The notes under the pieces: model-generated
Told to the model about the DNA's origin: nothing
Database searches by the model: none
What the model saw: only the letters and a program-made list of their open reading frames with translations
Shown here: positions 16,735 through 24,878 of the stretch, piece by piece
Layout: each line of letters begins with the position of its first letter
Numbering within the stretch: position 1 is the stretch's first letter
Assembly: GCA_964466965.1 (NCBI GenBank)
Contig: CAYXPZ010000005.1
Span: 1-48,663, forward strand
Direction: 5' to 3'
Origin: Dichotomicrobium sp964466965
GTDB taxonomy: Bacteria; Pseudomonadota; Alphaproteobacteria; Rhizobiales; Rhodomicrobiaceae
DNA: 48,663 nucleotides
Position numbers and translations under genes: made by a program

Positions 16735-18421
16735 GCACCGCCTCCATATAGCCTTCGATGACCGCGCCCTCCGGCACCACGCCCATCACATGCCCCTGCG
16801 CATCAATAACCGGAACCGCCTCGCCGACGAAATCCTGAATCCGTTGCATGGCTTCCCATAGCGTTGTGGTCTCGGTAAAGACGAGATCATCACGGCGCGC
16901 GCGCGCGGCGAGGGTGATTTCCGGCGGGTCATCCGCGACATCCTGAAGGCGGACAAGCCCCTGATACGCCCCGTGTGCGTTCACGATGATCGCTTCCGAA
17001 CGCAGAGCAGCATGCAGCCGTGCCCGCAATGCGCCCACGGTCTCATCGGCGCGCATCGTAATGAAGTCCTGGCTGAGATTATCGGCTACCCGCTTCACGC
17101 CCAGGATGGCCTTGTCGCGGCCAAGCGACAGGTCAAAGCCGCGCGATGCCAGCTGCACATCGAACAGCGAACGTCCGAAGATGCGATAGGCCACCAGATT
17201 GGAAAACACCACCGAAACCATCGCTGCGATCGTCAGGTCATAGTTCCGCGTCAGCTCGAAAACGATCAGGATGGTGGTCAGAGGCGCCCCGATCACCGGG
17301 CTCGTGACCGCCATCATCCCGCATATCGCATAGGGCACGATCCCCGAATGCGCCAGCGGCACGATCTCTGGCCAGGCCATGCCGAATAACGCGCCGGATA
17401 ACACGCCGATCAGCAGCGCCGGGCTGAACACGCCGCCGACGAAGCCAAAGCCGACGCACATTGCTGTCACGGCCAGCTTGGCGACAACGATAAGCGCGAG
17501 TTCATCAATCGTGAACGCCCCCTCGATGGTGGCGAAACGCAGCGTCTCCTTGCCGACCCCGAGGACTTCGGGAATTTGTAGCGCAACCACGCCGAGCGCC
17601 AACCCGGCAAGGCCCGGCCGCAGCGAGGCCGGTAAAGGCGTGCGCTGCGCAAGGCGGCCGGCAAAGGCGATAAGCGCCATGAACCCAGCGGCAATGTAGG
17701 CGGCCAAAACGCCTTCGACCGCGAACAGCACAAATTCATGACCGTGCTGAACGCCGGCGAATTCAACGAGGAACAGCGGCGGGCGCTCCAAGATCACATT
17801 CGCCACGACATAACCCGTCGCCGCTGCGACCGTAACCGGCGCGAATGCGCGAAGCGAGTAGTGCCGGAGGATAACCTCATGCGCAAATACCAGCCCAGCG
17901 ATCGGGGCGTTGAAAGCGGTCGAGATCGCTGCAGCCACGCCGCAGGCGATGGCCACGCTCTGCAGATCGCGCACGGCAACATTAATCCGTTGCGCGAGTC
18001 CGCCTACGAGAGCGCCAAGATAAACCAGCGGCCCGTATTGCCCTACCGACGCCCCACAACCCAGCGAGACAAGCGCGGCGAAGGTGGACGCCACACCGCT
18101 CTTGACGCTGGGCGGGGGCTGGCGCGTTTGGACAGCCAGGATCGCATCCGGCGGACCGAGACCGCGCCGCTCTTGAACCCAAACCGCCACGACCTGACCG
18201 ACGATCAGGCCGCCGGCGGCCGGGACCAGAATCGTCGCAGCGGTCAGAAGCTCGGGCTGGGCCTCGTACTGGATGCGTGAATAAGCCGAGACGAGCAGCG
18301 CGTTGTTTAGCCAGAACAGCGCGTCGATGAATGCCAGCGAGGCCAGCGACGCCGCTGCGCCGACCGTGAGGCCGACCAGCGACATGACAACAATGCGATA
18401 AGCGCTCTGGGATTTCACCAC
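16700..18421 (-). CDS. ClC-family chloride channel-like protein with CBS domains
   Basis: The 573-residue product has the ClC membrane core (about 1-425) and two C-terminal CBS domains (about 440-573) that usually bind adenine nucleotides. Pore landmarks are GLGPPDA (in place of GSGIP), GQYGP at 127-131 (in place of GREGP), and GGVFSPALLIG (in place of the GIFAP region). Compared with E. coli ClC-ec1, the external gating Glu148 is Tyr129 and the internal proton Glu203 is Val183, while the adjacent Glu202 is kept (E182). Loss of both glutamates argues against a normal 2Cl-/H+ exchanger. It could be a passive anion channel or carry another anion. Its 3' end overlaps the solute-binding gene. Confidence 0.92.
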   Translation of the reverse strand: MVKSQSAYRIVVMSLVGLTVGAAASLASLAFIDALFWLNNALLVSAYSRIQYEAQPELLTAATILVPAAGGLIVGQVVAVWVQERRGLGPPDAILAVQTRQPPPSVKSGVASTFAALVSLGCGASVGQYGPLVYLGALVGGLAQRINVAVRDLQSVAIACGVAAAISTAFNAPIAGLVFAHEVILRHYSLRAFAPVTVAAATGYVVANVILERPPLFLVEFAGVQHGHEFVLFAVEGVLAAYIAAGFMALIAFAGRLAQRTPLPASLRPGLAGLALGVVALQIPEVLGVGKETLRFATIEGAFTIDELALIVVAKLAVTAMCVGFGFVGGVFSPALLIGVLSGALFGMAWPEIVPLAHSGIVPYAICGMMAVTSPVIGAPLTTILIVFELTRNYDLTIAAMVSVVFSNLVAYRIFGRSLFDVQLASRGFDLSLGRDKAILGVKRVADNLSQDFITMRADETVGALRARLHAALRSEAIIVNAHGAYQGLVRLQDVADDPPEITLAARARRDDLVFTETTTLWEAMQRIQDFVGEAVPVIDAQGHVMGVVPEGAVIEGYMEAVHDLRREENAAA

Positions 18422-18492
18422 GGGGTCTGGCTTTCGCGTCTGCAGGCCTGCTATCCGCTCAGCCTAGACCACTGGTGCCGCTGTGAAAATGC

Positions 18493-18954
18493 CTAGATGC
18501 TGTCGTCGGCGGTTTGCGGCGGCGAAACGGCCGTGGTCGCCCAGGCTCCGGCGTACTCGCCCCCGCCAATCTTGCGCACCGTCCAGCGGAACTTGTAGAC
18601 CTCGCCGGCGCCGCCAACAACCGTGACGCCAAACACAGCGCGTGTATCGGTTTGTGCGACTTCCTCAATGGCATGTGCCCGGTGGTTGAGCATGACCTTA
18701 TAAAGCGGTCCCTTGAGCATCTGGGTAAACCGCGGCAACGGCCCGGTAAGCTTTTTGTTTGCCGGATGCGCCAGGGCATAGGTCTGTTTTATGCCTGCGT
18801 CCTTGCGCGGCTCATCATTGCGTTTCAAGGCTTCAAGCTGGATTGAGACGACCTCTTCAGCGCTCAGCGCCGGATCCGGCCGTTGAATATCGAGAGCCGC
18901 CGCAGGCAGGGACAACGCGACTGCCATAATCGCAAGGGCAGTAAGAAAACGCAT
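18493..18954 (-). CDS. Secreted DUF4864-like protein
   Basis: The 153-residue product begins with a signal peptide of about 20 residues ending PAAA. The mature part reads VVSIQLEALKRND, YALAHPANK, FTQMLKGPLYKVMLNHRAH and YKFRWTVRKIGGGEYAGAWATTAVSP. This resembles the DUF4864 group of alphaproteobacterial secreted proteins, which have an NTF2-like fold in outline; that assignment is by eye. No active-site residues can be named. It lies 71 bp upstream of the ClC gene in the same direction and may share its transcript. Confidence 0.72.
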   Translation of the reverse strand: MRFLTALAIMAVALSLPAAALDIQRPDPALSAEEVVSIQLEALKRNDEPRKDAGIKQTYALAHPANKKLTGPLPRFTQMLKGPLYKVMLNHRAHAIEEVAQTDTRAVFGVTVVGGAGEVYKFRWTVRKIGGGEYAGAWATTAVSPPQTADDSI

Positions 18955-19047
18955 GATTGATACTCCTCAAGGTTGCCAACACCTCAAGGATACGCGCAGC
19001 TTGCGCCTCGGTTCAACCGAATGGACTAAGACGAAGGGGCCGCAGCG

Positions 19048-19740
19048 CTAGAAGCTAAAGCCCTCAGCGCGGGCGAATCCGGGCAACAGCGGCGCACCGC
19101 CTGAAAATTCGAGCTGGCCACTCACCCACCCTTCGGCTTTCTCATAGCTGTAGGCATAACCGAATGTGTCGTCGATCGCGGCGGTTGGCTCACGAATAAA
19201 CGTTGCCAGCCGTCCGCCCTCTGCCAGTTGGTCCAACAGGGCCTGCGGCACTTTATCGACGCTGCCATTAATCAGGATGACATCAAACGGGGCTTCGTTC
19301 GCATACCCCTCAGCCAGCGGTCCCTGCACAACCGCTGCGTTGTCGATACTCAGGTTCGTCAGAATCTCGGCGGCCGATGACGCCAGTTCGGGATCGCTCT
19401 CCAGCGCCACGACGGACTCACACACCTCGGCAAGCAACGCTGTCGAGTAGCCGGTCCCGCAACCGACATCGAGCGCCACCTCGTCAGGCTGCGGACGCAA
19501 AAGCTCAATCAGCCGCGCAAGCATCAGCGGCGCCATCATGTAGCGCGCCTCCCGCCCCCCGCCATTGAGTTTCTTGATTGTCAAATGCTCTTCAGCATAG
19601 GCCAGCGGGCGCATCGACGCCGGCACGAAAACCTCCCGCGGCATACGGTACATGGCCTGGATCAGATCGGAATTGCGGACGCCGTTTGGCCGGATTTGCG
19701 AATCGACCATGTTCTCTCGCGCCCGCTTGTAATCGGTCAT
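19048..19740 (-). CDS. PCMT-like SAM-dependent methyltransferase
   Basis: The ATG at 19740 (GGGG and AGAGG upstream) gives 230 residues. It starts MTDYKRARENMVDSQIRPNG, as in the alphaproteobacterial proteins annotated as protein-L-isoaspartate O-methyltransferase. Motif I is VALDVGCGTGYSTALLAEV, and VVALESDPELA follows. The segment where true Pcm enzymes carry the substrate-binding TISQP loop reads GGREARYMMAPLMLARL here. Repair of isoaspartate is therefore doubtful, and the real substrate may differ. Related genes often precede tolC, but no tolC follows here. The frame is open further upstream without similarity. Confidence 0.85.
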   Translation of the reverse strand: MTDYKRARENMVDSQIRPNGVRNSDLIQAMYRMPREVFVPASMRPLAYAEEHLTIKKLNGGGREARYMMAPLMLARLIELLRPQPDEVALDVGCGTGYSTALLAEVCESVVALESDPELASSAAEILTNLSIDNAAVVQGPLAEGYANEAPFDVILINGSVDKVPQALLDQLAEGGRLATFIREPTAAIDDTFGYAYSYEKAEGWVSGQLEFSGGAPLLPGFARAEGFSF

Positions 19741-19939
19741 CCTCTGCCCCCGCTCATGCATACCCTCGCCCGACTGGAATGCTCGACGGCGTCTCGTATT
19801 GGAACCGCCGGAACGACGAACACCTGTCGGCGCGACACCATAGACGAAGCCTCGCCGTCTCGCCATATACGAGGGGATAGAGCGGCGCAATATCCTCCAA
19901 ACGCCGGGCATGAGCTTGCGCACAGCGCGCGAACCCGTT

Positions 19940-19966
19940 TTGCCTTTCGCTTTTCCGTGCTATATC
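19940..19966 (+). promoter_or_regulatory. Housekeeping-type promoter of tRNA-Cys
   Basis: TTGCCTT (19940-19946) and GCTATATC (19959-19966) are separated by 12 bp. The second is an exact match to the Caulobacter housekeeping -10 consensus GCTANAWC, and the first is close to its -35 TTGACgS at the normal spacing. The tRNA 5' end lies 13 bp downstream, so transcription would start just before the mature tRNA. Confidence 0.6.
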
Positions 19967-19978
19967 ACGCCGACAAGG

Positions 19979-20052
19979 GGCACCGTGGCGGAGTGGTTAC
20001 GCAGCGGCCTGCAAAGCCGTGTACCCCGGTTCGATTCCGGGCGGTGCCTCCA
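19979..20052 (+). tRNA. tRNA-Cys (GCA anticodon)
   Basis: The acceptor stem GGCACCG pairs with CGGTGCC. It is followed by discriminator U and an encoded CCA (20050-20052). The D-arm region GGCGGAGTGGTTACGCAGC, an anticodon loop CTGCAAA giving GCA, and the T-arm GGTTCGATTCC are clear. A reading frame on the opposite strand across it is a false protein. Confidence 0.97.
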
Positions 20053-20117
20053 GTCCTGCACGCAGATTACATCCACAGGACGCGGCGGCGCTCTGCTGCC
20101 GTGGGGGGAGAGAGAAT

Positions 20118-20522
20118 ATGGCTGGGCACGATCACGCGGACAGCAAGCCATCGCGGCCGCCGCTTCTGGACCGCTCCACCGCCACAGGGGTCTGGCTGAT
20201 CCTGCTGACTTTAGCACTGATTCTCAGCGCAAAATTCGAAAACGACTACCGCACGCGCGCCCATCGGCTTGACCTGAAGGTGATGACGCTGGAGCTGAAA
20301 GGCCAGTCCGCGATCATCGACCGGATGGGGCGCTGGCGCAACGAGACCCGCGCAACTGCCGAAAGGTTCGAGGCCGCGGTGCTGTCGTTTTCGGCGGCTG
20401 CGGCCTTCGCGGGCATCGCCCTGGCGGCGCCTGGGATCTGGCTGGTTGTCATGCCGCTGTCCGCGCTCGCCGCGATAAGTGGCACGGGTTTCGGCGGCTG
20501 GGCGTTCTGGGCCGTCGGATAA
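20118..20522 (+). CDS. Small membrane protein of unknown function
   Basis: The ATG at 20118 is preceded by a purine-rich GGGGGGAGAGAG and gives 134 residues; the open frame upstream runs through tRNA-Cys and is not used. One membrane segment lies at about 24-38. A charged helical stretch (about 40-80, with RTRAHRLDLKVMTLELKGQ) follows, then two closely spaced hydrophobic segments (about 85-108 and 109-132). Its mid region could form a short coiled coil. I do not recognise it. It lies between tRNA-Cys and the BLUF gene in the same direction, 81 bp before the latter. Confidence 0.65.
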   Translation: MAGHDHADSKPSRPPLLDRSTATGVWLILLTLALILSAKFENDYRTRAHRLDLKVMTLELKGQSAIIDRMGRWRNETRATAERFEAAVLSFSAAAAFAGIALAAPGIWLVVMPLSALAAISGTGFGGWAFWAVG

Positions 20523-20603
20523 CTCAGCGATCGCTTGCAGGCGTAGCGGTTTCGTTGACGGTTTTCGCGCCAGCGAGTAGCCTTTGTTGCTGAGGAGGCT
20601 GAC

Positions 20604-21005
20604 ATGACCATGCTTCAGTTGACCTACGCATCCCGCCCGTTCGGCTTCAACGGAGCGATCCTCGACAGCATCCTGCTCGACGCGCGGCGCTGCAACACGC
20701 GGGACGGCATTACCGGCGCACTGATCTGCCGTCAGGACCTGTTCCTGCAACTTCTGGAAGGCCCGGCCGAAGCAGTGGATGCCGCCTATGAGCGGATTGT
20801 CGGCGACGACCGCCATATCGAGGTCCGGCGGCTGACCCGCCGTAACGTGACGGAGCGGCTGTTCCCGGACTGGGCGATGCGCGATGATCCCGCGCGCTCA
20901 TGGATGTGGAGCATGGACGCGGTTGCCGATGGCGCTATCCAGCGCGCCTCCGAAGACGAGATTTTGGGCGTGTTCGACCGTCTGCGCCGCGAAACCGCCG
21001 CCTAA
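20604..21005 (+). CDS. BLUF-domain blue-light sensor
   Basis: The BLUF domain binds FAD non-covalently and senses blue light by rearranging hydrogen bonds around a Tyr-Gln pair. This 133-residue protein is essentially a stand-alone BLUF domain with a short helical C-terminal cap. Key residues are present: Tyr8 in LTYAS, Asn31 in RRCNTRDGITG, Gln49 in FLQLLEGP, and Trp90/Met92 in FPDWAM. It should therefore be photoactive. There is no output domain, so it probably acts through a partner protein. GAGGAGG lies directly upstream. It ends 11 bp before the convergent aspS gene. The small membrane protein gene just upstream is a candidate neighbour but no link is proven. Confidence 0.93.
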   Translation: MTMLQLTYASRPFGFNGAILDSILLDARRCNTRDGITGALICRQDLFLQLLEGPAEAVDAAYERIVGDDRHIEVRRLTRRNVTERLFPDWAMRDDPARSWMWSMDAVADGAIQRASEDEILGVFDRLRRETAA

Positions 21006-21016
21006 CCAGTCCGGCT

Positions 21017-22951
21017 CTACTTCTTCTGCTGCGTCAGCGCAGGGCGGATATGCAGCTCCTTGAGCTGCTCCGGCGAGACCTCGCCCGGCGCGCCCATCAT
21101 CAGGTCTTCCGCCTGCTGGTTGAGCGGGAACATCGTCACCTCGCGGATGTTCGGCTCGTTGCACAGCAGCATCACCATGCGGTCCAGACCCGGCGCGATG
21201 CCGCCGTGGGGCGGCGCGCCGTATTGCAGCGCGCGCACCATGCCGCCGAACTTCTCCTCGACCACCTCCGGGCCATAGCCCGCGATGCCGAAAGCCTTGT
21301 ACATGATTTCGGGGATGTGGTTCCGGATCGCGCCGGAGGACAGCTCGACGCCGTTGCACACCACGTCATACTGCCAGGCGAGCACGTCCAGCGGGTCGGT
21401 CTCGCCGCTCTCGATTTTCTCCAGCACCTCGATGCCGCCCTGGGGCATGGAGAACGGGTTGTGCGAGAACTCAACCTTCTTCGCGTCCTCGTCCCATTCG
21501 TACATCGGGAAGTCGACCACCCAGCAGAATTCGTAACGATCGGTGTCGATCAGCCCCAGCTCCTCGGCGACCTTGGTGCGCGCGCGCCCGGCGAAATCGA
21601 CGAAATGGTTGGGCACACCGGCGGTGAAAAACACCGCATCGCCATCGCTCAGGCCCAGTTCGTTGCGGATCGCCTCGGTGCGCTCCGCGCCGATGTTCTT
21701 GGCCACCGGCCCGGCGCCCTCGCCTTCGCGGAAGAAGATATAGCCAAGGCCCGGCTGGCCCTCTTCCTGCGCCCAGTTGTTCATGCGGTCGCAGAACGCG
21801 CGGGAGCCGCCGCCCTTCGCCGGGATTGCCCAGACCTCGGCGTTGTCGTACCAGTCACGCTTGCCCGTGTGCTTATCGAGCAGCCCGGCGAACACCTTGA
21901 AGCCCGAGCCGCGGAAGTGTTCGCTGACATCGCGCATCTCTACGGGGTTGCGCAGGTCCGGCTTGTCGGTGCCGAAGCGGCGCATGGCGTCCCAGAACTT
22001 CAGGCGCGGGAATGTCTCGGTGACCGGCCGGCCTTCGCCGAATTCGATAAACAGATCGCGCAGCACCGGCTCAACCGCGCGGAACACGTCCTCCTGCTCG
22101 ACAAAGCTCATTTCGATATCGAGCTGGTAGAATTCGCCCGGCGAGCGGTCCGCGCGCGCGTCCTCGTCGCGGAAGCACGGCGCGATCTGGAAGTAGCGGT
22201 CGAAGCCCGCCATCATCACCAGCTGCTTGAACTGCTGCGGCGCCTGCGGCAGCGCATAGAACTTGCCCGGATGCATCCGCGAGGGCACGAGAAAATCACG
22301 CGCGCCCTCGGGCGAGGACGCGGTCAGGATCGGCGTCTGGAACTCGAAGAAGCCGTCCGCAGTCATGCGCTGGCGCAGCCAGGCGACGATCTCGACGCGC
22401 TTCATAATGTTGCGATGCAGGGTCTCGCGGCGCAGATCAAGAAAGCGGTACCGCAGGCGCGTGTCCTCCGGGTAGTCCGGCTCGCCGAACACCGGCAGCG
22501 GCAGCTCCTTCGCCTCGGACAGCACATCCAGCGCGGCGATGCGGATTTCGACCTCGCCCGTCGGCAGATCCGGGTTTACGGTCTCGTCGCTGCGCGCAAC
22601 GACCTCGCCATCAACACGGATCACCCATTCAGCACGCAGGTCCTCGGCCAGCCTGAAATGTTCATTCTCAGGCTCGATCACGCATTGCGTCAAACCATAA
22701 TGATCGCGCAAGTCGATGAACAACAGGCCGCCGTGGTCGCGCACGCGATGGACCCAGCCGGACAAGCGCACCTGCGCGCCGACATCGCGCTTGCGCAGCT
22801 CGCCGCAGTTATGTGTGCGGTAGGTGTGCGGCGCTAACCCATCACGCAGGTCGGGGATATGCGTGCGCTTGGATTTTTTGGCGGTTTTGCGTTTGGCCGG
22901 AGCCTCCGTGCCGGGTTTGGCGGCCGTCGATTTCGCTTTCGCCTGAGCCAT
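21017..22951 (-). CDS. aspS: Aspartyl-tRNA synthetase
   Basis: AspRS charges tRNA-Asp, and in many alphaproteobacteria the enzyme also charges tRNA-Asn. The 644-residue product has the N-terminal OB-fold anticodon domain (VRLSGWVHRVRDHGGLLFIDLRDHYG), the class II catalytic core with YRFLDLRRE, FRDEDARADRSPGEFYQLDIEMSF, the bacterial GAD insertion, and motif 3 GGIAPGLDR. The domain normally begins with YRTHNCGELR within a few residues of the start. Here about 42 extra residues precede it, rich in Lys and Ala (AKSTAAKPGTEAPAKRKTAK). No in-frame downstream start with a better ribosome-binding site was seen. It is convergent with the BLUF gene and divergent from rnd. Confidence 0.97.
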   Translation of the reverse strand: MAQAKAKSTAAKPGTEAPAKRKTAKKSKRTHIPDLRDGLAPHTYRTHNCGELRKRDVGAQVRLSGWVHRVRDHGGLLFIDLRDHYGLTQCVIEPENEHFRLAEDLRAEWVIRVDGEVVARSDETVNPDLPTGEVEIRIAALDVLSEAKELPLPVFGEPDYPEDTRLRYRFLDLRRETLHRNIMKRVEIVAWLRQRMTADGFFEFQTPILTASSPEGARDFLVPSRMHPGKFYALPQAPQQFKQLVMMAGFDRYFQIAPCFRDEDARADRSPGEFYQLDIEMSFVEQEDVFRAVEPVLRDLFIEFGEGRPVTETFPRLKFWDAMRRFGTDKPDLRNPVEMRDVSEHFRGSGFKVFAGLLDKHTGKRDWYDNAEVWAIPAKGGGSRAFCDRMNNWAQEEGQPGLGYIFFREGEGAGPVAKNIGAERTEAIRNELGLSDGDAVFFTAGVPNHFVDFAGRARTKVAEELGLIDTDRYEFCWVVDFPMYEWDEDAKKVEFSHNPFSMPQGGIEVLEKIESGETDPLDVLAWQYDVVCNGVELSSGAIRNHIPEIMYKAFGIAGYGPEVVEEKFGGMVRALQYGAPPHGGIAPGLDRMVMLLCNEPNIREVTMFPLNQQAEDLMMGAPGEVSPEQLKELHIRPALTQQKK

Positions 22952-23220
22952 CGATTCGGTGATCCTTTACTTGCCGGTCCAAGCCGCGAAAAGCACATGC
23001 GTGCGCGCCGTTGTCAAGCGGCGGCTCGCGCGCTCACGCGGCCAAAACGGGGTGACCTGCCGCCGCGCCATGCTGATGCGCGTGATGGCGGCATTTAGCC
23101 CCGGAAAATGCGCCCGTGCGGGGTGTCTTACGTTGTCGGCATAAGCAACGAGCTGGTTGCTAACAAGAATTTTGCAAGCCGTCTGACGACATTGCCGCTT
23201 TGCTGCGCTAAAAGGTGGGC

Positions 23221-24408
23221 ATGAGCGAAAATCCTCCGCGCATCATCACCCAATCTGCAGACCTCGCCGAGCTGTGCCAGACCCTTAACCGGGCGGACTA
23301 TGTCACCGTCGACACCGAATTCATGCGCGAATCGACTTACTGGCCGAAGCTGTGCTTGATCCAGGTGGCCAGCCGTGACGCGGAGGCGCTGATTGACCCG
23401 CTGGCAGCAGGCAATCTGGAGGCGCAGAAGGCGTTTTTACAACCGTTCTTTGCGCTGATGGCCAACGAGTCGGTGCTGAAGGTTTTCCATTCCGGCCGGC
23501 AGGACATCGAGATCATCTATCATCTCGCCGGCCTGATACCCAAACCGGTCTTTGATACCCAAGTCGCCGCGATGGTCTGCGGCTTCGGCGAATCGGTTGG
23601 ATACGTCGCGCTCGTCAACAAGCTGTGCAAAACCAAGCTCGACAAGAGTTCGCGCTTCACCGATTGGAGCCGCCGGCCTTTGAGCCGCAGCCAGCTCGAT
23701 TATGCGCTTGGCGACGTCACGCATTTGCGCGGCGTGTACGAGCAGCTCCGCGGCAAGCTGCGGGCCAACGGCCGCGAGCCCTGGCTGAGCGAAGAGATGG
23801 CGGAGCTGACCGATCCGGCCAACTACGCGATGAAGCCGGAAGACGCGTGGAGGCGGGTGAAGCTCAGGGTGCGCACGCAGCGCCAGCTTGCCGTACTGAT
23901 GGAAGTTGCCGCCTGGCGCGAGCGACTGGCGCAGGACGTGGACCAGCCGCGCCCGCGTATCCTGAAGGACGAGGCGATCAATGACCTGGCGATGCAAGCG
24001 CCTCAGTCTGTTGACGAGATGTCGCGGCTGCGCACTATCAGCGAGGGCTTCGCGCGTTCGACCCGCGGGCAAGGCATCCTCGCAGCGGTCGCGCGCGGGC
24101 TTGAGCGCGTCCTCGACGACGTGCCGGAACTCAGGCGCAGCGAGCCGATGCCGCCGGAAGCACAAGCGGTCGCCGATCTATTGCGCGTGCTATTGAAGGC
24201 TGTGGCTGCGCGCAACGATGTCGCCCCGCGCCTGATCGCCAACGGTGATGACCTTGACAAGATCGCCCTCGACAGCGAGGCGGATGTTCATGCGCTCCAT
24301 GGCTGGCGGCGCGAGCTGTTCGGTGAGAAGGCGCTGGCGCTGAAGGCCGGAAGGCTGACGCTCGGCATCGAAGCCGGGCAGATCACGACGTTCGACCGTG
24401 ACGCATAA
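23221..24408 (+). CDS. rnd: Ribonuclease D
   Basis: RNase D is a DEDD-type 3'-5' exoribonuclease that trims tRNA precursors. The ATG at 23221 (AAAGG 6 nt upstream) is preferred to a GTG at 23215. The product has about 395 residues. Exo I is VDTEF (30-34, with D31 and E33), Exo II is FHSGRQDIEIIYHL, and Exo III is YALGDVTHL, all with the catalytic acids. An HRDC-type helical domain follows (LMEVAAWRERLAQDVDQPRPRI). The 269-bp divergent spacer shared with aspS contains no recognisable gene and probably holds both promoters. Confidence 0.96.
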   Translation: MSENPPRIITQSADLAELCQTLNRADYVTVDTEFMRESTYWPKLCLIQVASRDAEALIDPLAAGNLEAQKAFLQPFFALMANESVLKVFHSGRQDIEIIYHLAGLIPKPVFDTQVAAMVCGFGESVGYVALVNKLCKTKLDKSSRFTDWSRRPLSRSQLDYALGDVTHLRGVYEQLRGKLRANGREPWLSEEMAELTDPANYAMKPEDAWRRVKLRVRTQRQLAVLMEVAAWRERLAQDVDQPRPRILKDEAINDLAMQAPQSVDEMSRLRTISEGFARSTRGQGILAAVARGLERVLDDVPELRRSEPMPPEAQAVADLLRVLLKAVAARNDVAPRLIANGDDLDKIALDSEADVHALHGWRRELFGEKALALKAGRLTLGIEAGQITTFDRDA

Positions 24409-24502
24409 GGCTGATTGAGGCATCACGTTGCAGAGCCTGGGGTGGATCCGCACTGGCTTAACCTGACGACGGCGCCCGCTCATGATTTGGCCAGCAATTT
24501 GT

Positions 24503-24539
24503 CCGAAAAACCGGTTCAACCTTAGCAAATAGTGCTTTA
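24503..24539. repeat. Diverged copy of the dispersed intergenic repeat
   Basis: This stretch reads CCGAAAAACCGGTTC, then a less conserved middle, then TGCTTTA. It matches the same order of blocks in the copy at 35825-35931 at about 70 percent by eye. It lies between the convergent rnd and cbpM genes and overlaps the cbpM stop codon. Its divergence suggests an old insertion. Confidence 0.45.
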
Positions 24540-24878
24540 ACCGGCTTCATCATCTAAGCTGGTGGATTGTAGCGCCTCCAGGATGCGCGAGCGTTCCGGC
24601 TCAGGCTGTTGATCGACGACGTCGAGCACCCGCCGCAACTCGCGCCGCAACCCGTAAATCTGGTCCATCAGATCGAGAACGACCGGCACCGATTCCTCAT
24701 TGATGCCCATGCGCTGGCGCAGATCTGCGATCAGCGACACGCGCGCAATATCGAGTTCGGAGAAATGGTAATCCGCCTCTTCGCGGACCGGGCGGACCCA
24801 CCCGTATTCGATCCACACCCGCAGATCGGTCTCGCTGACTCCTTCAACTTCGAGAATAACCTCACGAATACCGCGCAT
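24537..24878 (-). CDS. cbpM: CbpM-type chaperone modulator (MerR-like)
   Basis: CbpM binds the J-domain of the DnaJ homologue CbpA and inhibits it. The 113-residue product has an N-terminal MerR-like winged-helix region (VSETDLRVWIEYGWVRPVREEADYHFSELDIARVSLIADLR split over about 14-52) and a C-terminal helical part with DLMDQIYGLRRELRRVL. Its start overlaps the cbpA stop by one base (TAATG), so the pair is translationally coupled, as expected for partners. The length matches the family. Confidence 0.85.
   Translation of the reverse strand: MRGIREVILEVEGVSETDLRVWIEYGWVRPVREEADYHFSELDIARVSLIADLRQRMGINEESVPVVLDLMDQIYGLRRELRRVLDVVDQQPEPERSRILEALQSTSLDDEAG

Noticed and set aside
19960..20217. Minus-strand frame with RPESNRGTRLCRPLRNHS
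   Set aside because: Antisense of tRNA-Cys, a false frame.
20900..22837. 645-codon plus-strand open frame opposite aspS
   Set aside because: Shadow of aspS, rich in Arg/His/Ala without any domain, and overlapping the end of the BLUF gene.
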